Shown one piece after another: positions 20,858 to 30,174 of a stretch of 64,000 nt of DNA (the first letter of the stretch is position 1; each line of letters begins with the position of its first letter). Both the position numbers and the translations under genes were made by a program. Origin of the DNA: Leishmania martiniquensis (lineage: Eukaryota; Euglenozoa; Kinetoplastea; Trypanosomatida; Trypanosomatidae). Below the pieces are notes generated by a model. It saw only the letters and a list, made by a program, of their open reading frames with translations, was not told where the DNA came from and did not search any database. Location of the stretch: the NCBI RefSeq assembly GCF_017916325.1, contig NC_090166.1, forward strand, positions 169,001 through 233,000, read 5' to 3'.

Positions 20858-23800
20858 CTACGCTGCCTCCGCGGCGCTCAGCAGTTCTTGAATGTATCGG
20901 TGATACGTATCATTTGTCTCGTACAGGGACAGAAGCTCACGGTGCAGCTGCTCGTACTCCGCCACCGGCACGGGCACCGTGAGCTGTGGGAAGGTTGTGG
21001 TGTGCGTGATGGGAGCCAGTGCAGCATTCACAAGGCTGCGCAGCTGAGCCTCGGGTAGCAGTAGCGAAACGCCCGCCACTGACTCTGAGGAGGCAGATGC
21101 GTCTGTCAGATTCCCCGCGAGAAGCGCCGCACGCTTTGCCATGAGCAAACGGCGCGTACGAAAGAAGGCATCGATCAGCTTCGACCCCCGTTCGAGTGAT
21201 GGGCATCGGAGAGCGGCAAGGATGAGAGCCGGTAGAAGTCCAGCGCACAGAAAAATGAGCAGCTGCGTGATCGACTCGGCCTCGGGGGGTGGCGGAGCCC
21301 CGGAAGAGATAGCAGCTGAGCCAGATGATGCCTTGGGCCCACCCACCGACGCTGGCCACGCTGCCGAGATGCCCAGTGACGACAGCGTGAGGGATTTCAT
21401 ATTCGCTCGGTGTCCATATCTGCTGGTTGCACCGCCTTCGCCGTTTGCAACCGCATCGTCCATCTCTTGCGCCCAGCCGAAGAGAAGACATTCGTGACGA
21501 GCCACGTACATGAGCAGCTGCGCCACGTCATTCCTCTGTGCCGAGCCCCGATGCGGTCGCGCAGCCCCAAGGAGCCCGGTGGCCTCTGCCGGTGAACTTG
21601 CGCTGTGCCGAACCCCGCCGAGTGCGGCCATGACAGAGAGGGCCGCCGCGCACAACGCGAATTGCGCTATTGGGAGGTGGTCACTCAGAAGGCCGCTCGT
21701 GAGGAGCGTGGCGAGGCGCATCGAGCACAGCGGGCGTCCTGACGCTGTCCCGCCGCTTGCAGTCGTTTCCTCGTCTCCTGCGTCCTCCTCGGGTAGCGTA
21801 GTCGTTTCTGGAAGCTCAGCGCATAAGGCGAGAAACAGATCGTCGGGCGCTGGCGCGTCGGCACCCTCGCTGCTGCGGTTTGCTTGGTTCGTCGCCTTGC
21901 CGTCCTCGTAGTGAGATACGTGGAGGAGTATTGCTCGACAGCACCTCCACTTGAAGGAGCTGTCGATTGAGCAAGCCGCTGCTGGAGAGCGCAGACACAC
22001 GCACATGGCAGCCATAATGAGCGAGTATCCGGTCAGAGGATCTGGACGGAGATCCGCACGGTTACCGAACAAGCCCGCAGCACTCGCCAATGCATAGAAG
22101 CACTTGGCCGAGTCCGCGGGGCTCAGCACTGTCGCCTGAAGCTGTGCGTCCAACACGTGTTGCAGCTGGAAAAGAAACCGGCGCCACGTCACAGGAAGGC
22201 GTAGCGGGTCCTCCTCGTGCCCTAAGAGCCCCTCAATCCTCAGGAGGGTGAAGCCGATGTGGTATAGCGGGCCGACCGCCGCGACACGCAGCCTCTCATT
22301 CTCGTTGAGATGGCGCTGCACATATGTCGAAAACCGCACCGAGGCCTCTTCTGTGCACCCCAGCAGCCACTCAGACAAGTCAACCGGAACGGGGTAGAGC
22401 GTCCCTTCGTCCTCGTACCGCTCCAGCTCCACGAAGTCCATCAACGGCGTCTCCGCGTCGGCCTCCTCCTCCCCGGTGTCGTCCTTGCCTGGAGCCTTCA
22501 CGTCCGCTAGTGCCGACGTAGCAGTGGCTTTGGCTGTCTCCAGCTCCGCAGCGAGTACCTGCACCTGTGCGTCTCGCTGCGTCACGAGCCGCTGGGCCGC
22601 CTCCAGTTCGCTCTCCATCTCCGCCAGGGCGCCGACACGGTGCTCCAGCTTGCGCTTGAGGGCCAAACGCTCTCGACTCATGCGCTTCAGCGACTGCTGC
22701 AATCTGCGAACGTCCACGCCCGTCGTCGGCGAATCCGCCGCATCCCCCACATCGTCGCTGTCTACCCTGTCACGATCGCTGGGGGTGCCGGTTTTGCCCA
22801 TCTGAAGCGAAGCTTTGCCACCATCTTCCCTGAGTCCTCCGAACCGTAGCGGGCTCGTCGTCTCAGACGAGTTCTCTACCGGGGCGCCGTTACACACCAA
22901 AGAAAGGGAGCACGATCGGTCTGAAACGCTTAGGGCTGCCGCCACTTTACCAGCGACACTTTTCAGCTCCGCCCGCATCTGCGCCGCGTCTGCACTGCGC
23001 TCCGCCAGTTCCACTTCCACCCTCTCCTTGGCCTCTTGTAAGCTGAGAAGTTCTACCTCCTTTCCTGCTAGGATAGCGCTGTGAGACTCCGACAACGCGG
23101 CCGCTTCAGCTCGATGTGCCACGGACAGTTCCTCCAGCTTGCGCAGCGTCGACTCGATGACACAAGCCTGTGCTTGCAGTTCCGCTTCCAATGGGTGCAA
23201 CTGACTTTCCAGCGCTGCAATACGCTGGCGGTGGAAAACCTCAGCTTGCTGGCTCCGAGTCCGCAGCTCTGCGTGCGTAGCCTGTAGGGCACGGTACTCC
23301 TCCTGCAAACTCGAGAGGGCAGCCTGCTTGTTATCAAGCTCCTGCTGTAGCTGTGCAAGGTGTCCCTCCCGCACCTCTGCCACTGAGGCACCACCAACGT
23401 CGTCTGCCACAGCAACTGCGACCGAGGCAGGAGGCACCACCGCTGCTTCGGAGGCCGCTTCGGCAGTCTGCTCTGACTGCATCAGCGCTGCGACCTCCCG
23501 TTCCCAGGCTTTCTCGCGTCGGCTGTGCTGCTCGCACCTCTCCACCAGCGCCTCCTCGCTCGCCCGAGCACGCCGTGCCCACTCCGTCTTCTCCTCCACG
23601 AGCCCCTCAACCGTCTCCTGCATCGCGCGCAGCGCCTCGTCTTTCTCGGCAGCCTCTCGCCGAAGCTGCGCTGCCACGTCGCTGAGGTGGTCCGCGATGG
23701 ACAGCACAGCGAGGCAATCACTTTGCCTCTCCTCCTCGAGGGCGTGGATGTGGTGCAAGAGGTCTGACCCTGTAGCAGCAACGATTTTGCTGCCAGCCGT

Positions 23801-24610
23801 CATGGAGGCTAGGCGTGGCAGAAACTCGGCAAGGCAATGGAGTGTGTCCGCCACCTCCTCCGTTGTCAGCGGCGGGCTGATGTTGCCATGCGGGAGCTCC
23901 ATGTTCAACTCCCCCTCATGCGATGCGGCCAACGCTGAGGATCTCGCGCACTGCGGTACACTAGTGTTCTCTTTCACGGCGCCTGACTTGACCTTTGCCT
24001 CGCGTACTATGTCGGGGTAGCAGCGAGCCACTTGCCTCACAACGGCGAGTGCCGCTTCGTGGACTATGGACGGCGCGCTAGCCTCGCCAGCAGAGGGGGA
24101 CGCAAGGGGAGCTTCCGTGCAAATGATCCCTGGAGCGCCGCGGGACGCCTCGCTAAGAAGGCTAGCCCACTCCATGCACTGTCGTTGCAATTTGTTCCGC
24201 TCCTGCACGAGACGCTCCACCTCCTGCTGGCTCTCACGCAATGCCGTCGCTGACGCATGAGTCCACGCCAGCCGGTGTGAGGCAGGCGCCGTAGTCCAAC
24301 TTTGTTGAGAAGGTGAGCCCACAACGCCGCTTGGGCTCTCGAAGGCGGGCGCCATCCAGGAAGAGCCGGAAGGCGGCTGCACAGAGAAAGTAGACGATGG
24401 TAGTGACCAGCCCCGCGAAGGCGGTGCGGACATGCTCGGCGTACCGTCACGACTGACGGTAGAGCAGAGCGCCTGCTTCAGCTGCTGGATATGCTGCAGG
24501 TTCTTGCGATGCCGTTCCTCCGCGGCCACGAGGCGCGGAACGGCTGTGCCATCGACACCGTTCGCGCGCGAGAAGGTGCGCCGCTGTTGTGTTGGTGGCG
24601 CCGTCTGCAT
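20858..24610 (-). CDS. large coiled-coil protein of unknown function
   Basis: The 1250-residue protein has extended coiled-coil and a long C-terminal helical region. Heptad-like Leu/Glu/Ala/Gln-rich segments occur near residues 30-50, 100-130, 290-560 and 620-700, separated by low-complexity linkers. The C-terminal 500 residues are less charged and look globular and all-helical, ending in a leucine-rich stretch (REL LSLYETNDTYHRYIQELLSA). I see no motor, kinase or membrane motif. A structural role in cytoskeleton, basal body or flagellum is only a guess from shape. The frame extends to 24676, but a CT-rich tract and AG near 24620 place the likely splice site just before the ATG at 24610. Confidence 0.8.
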   Translation of the reverse strand: MQTAPPTQQRRTFSRANGVDGTAVPRLVAAEERHRKNLQHIQQLKQALCSTVSRDGTPSMSAPPSRGWSLPSSTFSVQPPSGSSWMAPAFESPSGVVGSPSQQSWTTAPASHRLAWTHASATALRESQQEVERLVQERNKLQRQCMEWASLLSEASRGAPGIICTEAPLASPSAGEASAPSIVHEAALAVVRQVARCYPDIVREAKVKSGAVKENTSVPQCARSSALAASHEGELNMELPHGNISPPLTTEEVADTLHCLAEFLPRLASMTAGSKIVAATGSDLLHHIHALEEERQSDCLAVLSIADHLSDVAAQLRREAAEKDEALRAMQETVEGLVEEKTEWARRARASEEALVERCEQHSRREKAWEREVAALMQSEQTAEAASEAAVVPPASVAVAVADDVGGASVAEVREGHLAQLQQELDNKQAALSSLQEEYRALQATHAELRTRSQQAEVFHRQRIAALESQLHPLEAELQAQACVIESTLRKLEELSVAHRAEAAALSESHSAILAGKEVELLSLQEAKERVEVELAERSADAAQMRAELKSVAGKVAAALSVSDRSCSLSLVCNGAPVENSSETTSPLRFGGLREDGGKASLQMGKTGTPSDRDRVDSDDVGDAADSPTTGVDVRRLQQSLKRMSRERLALKRKLEHRVGALAEMESELEAAQRLVTQRDAQVQVLAAELETAKATATSALADVKAPGKDDTGEEEADAETPLMDFVELERYEDEGTLYPVPVDLSEWLLGCTEEASVRFSTYVQRHLNENERLRVAAVGPLYHIGFTLLRIEGLLGHEEDPLRLPVTWRRFLFQLQHVLDAQLQATVLSPADSAKCFYALASAAGLFGNRADLRPDPLTGYSLIMAAMCVCLRSPAAACSIDSSFKWRCCRAILLHVSHYEDGKATNQANRSSEGADAPAPDDLFLALCAELPETTTLPEEDAGDEETTASGGTASGRPLCSMRLATLLTSGLLSDHLPIAQFALCAAALSVMAALGGVRHSASSPAEATGLLGAARPHRGSAQRNDVAQLLMYVARHECLLFGWAQEMDDAVANGEGGATSRYGHRANMKSLTLSSLGISAAWPASVGGPKASSGSAAISSGAPPPPEAESITQLLIFLCAGLLPALILAALRCPSLERGSKLIDAFFRTRRLLMAKRAALLAGNLTDASASSESVAGVSLLLPEAQLRSLVNAALAPITHTTTFPQLTVPVPVAEYEQLHRELLSLYETNDTYHRYIQELLSAAEAA

Positions 24611-25401
24611 GTGATCTGCCGATCCTTTAAAGAGAAACGAGGAATCAATGAAAAACTGACAGAGAAATAAAGGCAACCCAGTCAGCCAGTCTGACGCTGA
24701 GTTCTACGGCAGCTCTTTTCACCAGCAGGAGTTGCTAGCCTATATGACTTCTGGCAGGGCTGTCCAATGAGCTGTATCGATGTTGTTGTCAATGTCTATG
24801 TATCTATTCAGAACCCAAGTGGTGCCTCGCTAGGGCTATTCATAGAGAAGAATAAAAAAAGGAAAGCGGAGGTAAGTGTAATAACAGCATCTACACAAAT
24901 CACAGACATACTCCACTCACCCCTGGACTGAGTGGACAGCGAGTCGACTATTCAGATGATTGCGAGAGAAATGTATGAAGGCATGTGAATTCGTTAGAGG
25001 ACTAGCCTCTACGCTGCCAGAGTCCCGCTTACCAGCCCCACTTCGGAAGGCTGAAGGCCGATAGCGCATCTGGGTAGAGCCCATCGAAGGGCTCCAAGCA
25101 CTAGAGTACGTTGACTCGACTTCTCTCCCTGGGCACACAACGATCGAGAGAGAGAGAGAGAACAGGGAAAGCAAAGGCTCTCGGTTACCACGTCGGCAGT
25201 CGCTTCGCATCCAATAACGGGTGACGTACCCACTTGCCGGTGAAGGAGCACTTTGGAAACCCGGCCTTCTCAAAGAGAGGTTGCCCACTCATCTTTTCCT
25301 CGAATGTCTCTCGGGAGGTTAACAAACAACACTAGTGGAAGACGATATACTTGAAGGAATTAAAGAGAATGTTTTCACTGGCTGGCGGCAATGCCACCAC
25401 G
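24611..25401. other. AT-richer spacer downstream of mevalonate kinase
   Basis: I see no gene. The sequence is visibly richer in A and T than spacers elsewhere in the window. A short GA run occurs at 25145-25161. Confidence 0.6.
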
Positions 25402-26391
25402 CTAGAGGCTCGCTCTAGCACAAGGTTCTACTGCGTACTTCCAGATAAACATCGCTTCGGGGCACTCTGCCTTTAGGCCCTTCACCATGATGTCGCGATG
25501 TTCTTCGGATGCCGCCAAGGCCACGGCGATACCGCCACGGCCGGTGCCGGACAGCTTCGCGCCCAGAGCACCATGGGCCCGACATACCCGCACAATCGAA
25601 TCCAACTCGCGGCACGAAATGTTCATTTCGCGGCACAGATCGTGGTTGGCATTCATCAGCTGGCCCAAAAGTGGGAGGTCACCCTTCTGCAATGCCTCCC
25701 GAGCCCGAGAGACGATGTGGTTGTAGCTGTTGCACAGTCGCTGGAACTTTTCTGGTTGTTTTTTCTTCATCTGGCACACGTCACTTACGACTTCCACGGT
25801 GCTGGCAGTGATGCCGGTGCCCACGACAACAAGGTAGAGGCTGCTCTTGAGTGGAATAGGCTGGAATAGAGACTTGCCACCCTGGCGACGGAACGAAATG
25901 AGCCCCCCATACGTGGCAGCTGTGTTGTCCACCCCACTCGGTGTCCCATGGTAGCCACCCTCACCGATATAGGCGCTCTGATTCACCTGCTCTTCTGTCA
26001 GGCTCAGCTGGTACAGCTCACTCAAGGCGCGCGAGAAAGCAACGACATCACTGGCGGAAGCACCGATCCCGCTACTCGGAACCAGTGGTCCGCCAATGAA
26101 CATCTTTAGCCCATCTTGAGATAGATCCACCTTCAGGTGATCAAGGACAAGCTGATGTGCTTTCCTCTGCTCCTCGCGCTTCTTTGCAGTGTATCCAGGT
26201 ATCGCAGGGCGCTGGTCGTCCACCTGGAGTCCGGAGACTCCGGGGTTGACCTCGAGACGGCACTCTGTGTACTCCCTAATGCCGCCAACAATCGCCTCAT
26301 ATCCATACACGACAAAGTGCTCCCCAAAGAGAATCACTTTGCCATAGCCGATATTCTTGCCGGTGGTTTTGGTTTTCACGGGCCTCGGCAT
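25402..26391 (-). CDS. MVK: mevalonate kinase
   Basis: The 329-residue GHMP-family kinase phosphorylates mevalonate at the 5-hydroxyl in the isoprenoid/sterol pathway. The GHMP phosphate-binding loop GGPLVPSSGIGASASD spans residues 100-115. The catalytic Asp is expected in PSGVDNTAATYGG (D155). Lys13 sits in the N-terminal GKVILFGEH motif region (18-25), and the C-terminal SGTGRGG loop is at 281-287. Length and motif order are normal for a full-length enzyme. The C-terminus is -ASL, not a standard SKL-type peroxisomal signal, and I see no PTS2, so glycosomal location is not evident from sequence. The ATG at 26391 has a predicted 43-base 5' UTR. Confidence 0.95.
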   Translation of the reverse strand: MPRPVKTKTTGKNIGYGKVILFGEHFVVYGYEAIVGGIREYTECRLEVNPGVSGLQVDDQRPAIPGYTAKKREEQRKAHQLVLDHLKVDLSQDGLKMFIGGPLVPSSGIGASASDVVAFSRALSELYQLSLTEEQVNQSAYIGEGGYHGTPSGVDNTAATYGGLISFRRQGGKSLFQPIPLKSSLYLVVVGTGITASTVEVVSDVCQMKKKQPEKFQRLCNSYNHIVSRAREALQKGDLPLLGQLMNANHDLCREMNISCRELDSIVRVCRAHGALGAKLSGTGRGGIAVALAASEEHRDIMVKGLKAECPEAMFIWKYAVEPCARASL

Positions 26392-27788
26392 AGAGAAGAT
26401 GCGAAAAGGTAAATTAGGAGAGAGGCGAGCAACGCTTATGGAAAGAGAGAGATGTAGTAGGGACTGACGTGAGAGCTACCCAGTTGCAGGAGAGAACTTC
26501 GCGGGCTAGAAGACAGACCCTATGTGATAGAAAAGGTAAAGCGGGGGTTAAACGAGATGATGTAGACGAAAGTTTCTGAAGCGTGAGAAGATACAAGTAA
26601 ACTCCAAGTGAAAGGGTTAGAGGCTTCTGGCGCTGAGGTGGTGTAGAAAAAGCCACGTTTCGAAAAGTGTATCTGAGTGATGCACCAGCCGCAGAGAGCC
26701 CTGAAAACGCTCGAGACTGGCAGACAACTGGTTCAGTGGTAAAGAGGCCTTTGTGAGAGGGCAACTAAGTGCGCACGTTTGCATGGGTTTACAAGCACCA
26801 CACACCTTCTCTCCAAGACGTTTGCTACTGATTCTGCACAGAGGTAGAGGCTTCATTGGCCAACGGACCCCCCTCTACCCACACCCGTTCTGGCGATTGC
26901 TGTTGTCGAAAATTTAAGACGGACGACCCGACATGATTAGCATCCTGGTGCTTGAATAGCAAGAGGGAGACTTCAAAATCTCAGACGCGCGGTGTTGCAT
27001 CAAACATCGTGCCCCGATGCCTCATTGTTCAACACGATACCCCATTGCAATGTGTCAAAGCTCACCATCGAGGAGACGTGGTGTGCGACACGTACACCAG
27101 CGTCGAAGTTCACTTGCTATGTTGGCACTATAAAGCAAAGTCACAACAAAGGGCGAAAGCATGCTTAGAGACATGCTTCATTACAGAGTGCAGGTACGGT
27201 GGGGCGTGTGAAGATGGGGAGCAGCACATGCACCAAATCATCAGTATACCTCAGCTGATTGACCCGGCAAACATCTGTTCTGACTGCAGCAACACTCTCA
27301 AGCCAAAGTGCAGTTATATTGAATCTCTCCCTTTCTTGAAGGGCATGCGTGACAGGGCCGAGAGCGAAAGCACATGCTTCAGCATTAGAGGATACGAAAA
27401 CACCTGGAAAGAACCATCCAAGAGAGCGCTTTAGAAAGAGACAAAAAGTTAGCAATCCGGCTTGCATTCCGTCACTTTGCGTGGATGACTACCTAGATAC
27501 ACGCGTAGTGCACACAACCTAGTTGACTACCTGCACGTGAGCCGAGTGAGCCGGATAGCGGAAGACCACCAGAGTGGACCGCCAAAGTTACTTGAGAGAG
27601 AGATAGACGAGAGCGGAAAAGAAAGGCCATCAAACACCGGTGTCTTGTAGACAGCCGATAGCGATAAGCCTCGTGCCGAAAGCCGCAGAGAAACGGGATC
27701 TAAGCCTATTCGTGTCACTCATGTCGCCGTTGGAGAGAAAGACAGAGTAGAGCAACGAGCGAGTGATATCTTCTCAGCCATATACACT
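26392..27788. other. AT-richer spacer between permease and mevalonate kinase
   Basis: There is no credible gene. A plus-strand open frame at 26952-27434 exists, but it runs against the direction of all neighbours and shows no recognisable domain. The base composition is distinctly less GC-rich than most of the window. Confidence 0.6.
26435..26453 (-). promoter_or_regulatory. predicted spliced-leader acceptor of mevalonate kinase
   Basis: A CTCTCTCTTTCC tract on the minus strand is followed by ATAAG, giving an AG at 26436-26435. The mevalonate kinase ATG lies 43 bases further on. Confidence 0.55.
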
Positions 27789-29207
27789 TTAGTTGACGAC
27801 GACACCATAAATCGTGGAGCTGGTGCCGAAGACGACAGCTACCACCCCAGCAATCAAAATAAGGTACGTGCAGCAGTAATTGAGTAAACCGACGGAGCGG
27901 AACGACCACCCTCCAGCGTACATGGCGAACAGAGCAGGAAGAATAAACCCGACAAAACCACCACACACACCTCCAGTGAACCCGAACACCATGTTCACGT
28001 TTGGCACAAAGAGCCCTAGAACGAGAACAAGGAGAGCAAGCAGCACGGCACCGATGAGGTACTTCCAGTACGCCACTGTGTAAGGGTCCCAGCCAATGAG
28101 GGGAAAGAGAGCGCTGCGACACGCGTTGCTCAGCAGGCCAAAAGAAGCGCAGATTTTGATGAACACACCAACGTAGCCCACGAGTACTTGCCGCTCTTTA
28201 AGTGGGTTGTAGCGCAAAAGGATGGAGCCATTATTCTCACCAAAATCAAGGTACCCAAAGAGGCCGGTGAGATAGTACAACGCGCCGCAAATCGTCATAC
28301 TAACAGTGGCGCACAGAGTGAAGCGGCGCACACTTCGGGGACGCATCTCAAGTGCGACCTCCACGCAGTTGATCTGACACATGTAAGAGAAGATGAACAC
28401 ACCTAGGCCCTCGATGGCCGTGTTGCCAGTGTTGATCAGACTCGTCCTTGGACGAGGACTCGCGCTCATCCCGTTCATAGCGCTGTGGATGATCACCACG
28501 AGCGCCAGGTACAGAATGAAGAGAATACCGAAGGCAGAGACGTAGCGGAGCGAGTTGATCTGGCGCGGCAGGATGAGTGGGAACATAAACACGAGCCAGA
28601 GGCCGGTAATGAGCAGCTTCAGCCCTACGGGGGTAAGAAGGAACGATGGTGTTGACGCCGAGGAGCTGAGGATCGGCTTGAGGAGGTCACCAATGGTAAC
28701 GACGTAAGCAACGGAACCGCCGTAGATGTGCAGCGCACGAATGATAGCTACAAAGATCTCTGCACGTGGATGCAAAAGGTGCTTCGCCATCATCTCGAAG
28801 GAGCGTAGCCCTGTCTTCTCTGAGACCTGCACCAGCAGGCGCATGGAGTACACCGTCTCAGCTGTGATCAGTACTAGGTATATGGTGGCCATTACGATGC
28901 CGACGCTGTGAAAGGCGGCGGGCAGGCCGAGAATTCCGGCGCCTATAGACGTAGATGCCATGCTAAAGCCGCTTGACAGCATGCCACCGTATGGGATGAT
29001 GACCTGCAGGAGGCGGCCAACAGTTCGAAGGCTGCTGTCGTCCTCCTCCTTGCGATTCAGATTTTCATCTTGAAGGCCCTCCGCCCGCTGCTTGCTGCTA
29101 CTGGGTGTATCAACCTCAGCGAGCTCCTCGCCGCACGTGTCAGCTTCTCGCTCAGTTCCCAGAATCAGCATTGTGCCCCGTTCCTCCCTTGCAACTCTTG
29201 TCTCCAT
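27789..29207 (-). CDS. AAAP-family amino acid permease
   Basis: The 472-residue protein is a predicted plasma-membrane amino acid transporter of the AAAP (auxin/amino acid permease) family, with about 11 membrane helices. The first helix carries the family pattern GFSMASTSIGAGILGLPAA (near residues 75-95). Later family landmarks include LPRQINSLRYVSAFG, GNTAIEGLGVFIFSYMCQ and the closing helices around FTGGVCGGFVGFILPALFAMYAG. The N-terminal cytosolic tail is short and acidic. It is the most divergent permease here and is separated from the others by U2 and tRNA-Ala. The substrate cannot be read from sequence. The frame continues to 29315, but a splice AG at 29251-29252 puts the start at the ATG at 29207. 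Confidence 0.9.
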   Translation of the reverse strand: METRVAREERGTMLILGTEREADTCGEELAEVDTPSSSKQRAEGLQDENLNRKEEDDSSLRTVGRLLQVIIPYGGMLSSGFSMASTSIGAGILGLPAAFHSVGIVMATIYLVLITAETVYSMRLLVQVSEKTGLRSFEMMAKHLLHPRAEIFVAIIRALHIYGGSVAYVVTIGDLLKPILSSSASTPSFLLTPVGLKLLITGLWLVFMFPLILPRQINSLRYVSAFGILFILYLALVVIIHSAMNGMSASPRPRTSLINTGNTAIEGLGVFIFSYMCQINCVEVALEMRPRSVRRFTLCATVSMTICGALYYLTGLFGYLDFGENNGSILLRYNPLKERQVLVGYVGVFIKICASFGLLSNACRSALFPLIGWDPYTVAYWKYLIGAVLLALLVLVLGLFVPNVNMVFGFTGGVCGGFVGFILPALFAMYAGGWSFRSVGLLNYCCTYLILIAGVVAVVFGTSSTIYGVVVN

Positions 29208-29250
29208 CCTGATATGAGAGTAAGTATTTATAGTGAGCGATATTTGAGAG

Positions 29251-29267
29251 CTGCAACAGAGAAGGGT
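29251..29267 (-). promoter_or_regulatory. predicted spliced-leader acceptor of permease
   Basis: The minus-strand CCCTTCTCTGTTGCAG ends in an AG at 29252-29251, leaving a 43-base 5' UTR before the ATG at 29207. Confidence 0.55.
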
Positions 29268-29592
29268 AAATCCAATAAAAGGAGCGAGAGGGCTAGGCAG
29301 TGCGCAGCGTACCACAAAGCAGATGCTGTGGCAGGAGATGGGGTGAGCACTTCATGCAGAGCACGAATGCAGTGGCTTGCGGCACGGAGGTCTCGTACCA
29401 AGAAGTACTGGGCATAGGCGACCGCCTGGGCACGCCGTCACCACTGAAGAGGGCAGGTGGCACTCAGCTGTTAAGAGAAAATACACGAAGCGCGTATCCC
29501 AGCCAAGGCTTCGAAGGCCTTTACTCCGACTTGCGACCAGAAAGAGATCCTCTCCTGCCGGCGAAAGGGGCGCCACGGAGGCGGTGGAATAG

Positions 29593-29656
29593 GGGGGGGG
29601 GGCGGAAGTTGGCCTCGGGGCTTTCGTAAACATCACTTTGCGGCCGCCCCCCCCCC
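29593..29656. repeat. 13 bp GC hairpin with 38-base loop
   Basis: A run of G followed by CGG at 29593-29605 is perfectly complementary to CCG followed by a run of C at 29644-29656. It lies about 90 bases beyond the 3' end of the U2 gene, toward the permease. Confidence 0.8.
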
Positions 29657-29746
29657 TTCCTTCTCCACGGCCAATGGTTTTTCACACCGCCTGATACGCA
29701 TCCAATCGATGCGCTTTGGCCAACGACGCTATGCCATGGAAAAAAT

Positions 29747-29891
29747 TGGAGCTGCTCCCCTGGAACAGTGGAACTCCAGGGAAACAACCTTTGGTTATAA
29801 TTTCTATTCCTTTGCCCGAAGGCAGTATCAGGAGTTACTCTGATAAGAACAGTTTATAAACATGATCTTAGCTAAAAAGCCGAGAAGATAT
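29747..29891 (-). ncRNA. U2: U2 spliceosomal snRNA
   Basis: The minus strand from 29891 begins with ATATCTTCTCGGC followed by TTTAGCTAAGATCA, the conserved U2 5' domain that pairs with U6. It is followed by CTGTTCTTATCAG, the conserved core of stem-loop II. The usual branch-point recognition sequence (GTAGTATCTG in other eukaryotes) is absent, as reported for trypanosomatid U2. A TGCC-TTCG-GGCA hairpin and a 3' stem CCCTGGA/TCCAGGG follow. A T6 run at 29745-29740 is the likely Pol III stop. The 5' end is well placed; the 3' end is uncertain by about 10 bases. The length near 145 fits trypanosomatid U2. In these organisms U2 serves both trans- and cis-splicing. Confidence 0.9.
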
Positions 29892-29995
29892 GACATAGTC
29901 ATCTCAAAACAAAGAGATGGGGTACCTTCTTGCATAACTGCCTTTCCTGAGAAACTTTCATATGTTACGATTCCACGAAGGCTGGCTATTATCTG

Positions 29996-30048
29996 TGGCT
30001 CGTTGGTTCTTGGGAGCCCCCGAGCCAGCGGTATGCAGGTTCGAACCC
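29996..30048 (+). promoter_or_regulatory. tRNA-like A box and B box driving U2
   Basis: TGGCTCGTTGG at 29996-30006 resembles a tRNA A box, and GGTTCGAACCC at 30038-30048 is a near-perfect B box. They lie 105 and 147 bases upstream of the U2 5' end and point away from it. Trypanosomatid U snRNA genes are known to use such divergent tRNA or tRNA-like elements as promoters. The surrounding bases cannot fold an acceptor stem, so this is tRNA-like rather than a tRNA gene. Confidence 0.75.
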
Positions 30049-30101
30049 TGAACTGGGCGTTCTATAAACTGCTCGGCCCGCTACCAGGAGGAAGAGTCGA
30101 A

Positions 30102-30174
30102 GGGGATGTAGCTCAGATGGTAGAGCGACCGCTTAGCATGCGGTAGGTATTGGGATCGATACCCAACTTCTCCA
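30102..30174 (+). tRNA. tRNA-Ala (anticodon AGC)
   Basis: The 73 bases fold as a complete cloverleaf: D stem GCTC/GAGC, anticodon stem ACCGC/GCGGT with loop TTAGCAT, and T stem TTGGG/CCCAA with loop ATCGATA, the A54 form typical of eukaryotic tRNA-Ala. The acceptor stem has the G3-U70 wobble that identifies alanine tRNAs and one T-T mismatch at pair 6-67. A T5 Pol III stop follows at 30177-30181. There is no intron. It is on the plus strand, opposite to U2 and to all protein genes. Confidence 0.95.

Noticed and set aside
26952..27434. Plus-strand frame of 160 codons in an AT-richer spacer
   Set aside because: It opposes all neighbours, has scattered cysteines but no domain, and the neighbouring spacer explains the DNA.
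29989..30062. Possible second tRNA around the B-box-like GGTTCGAACCC
   Set aside because: No acceptor stem or proper anticodon arm can be formed; it fits the tRNA-like U2 promoter instead.
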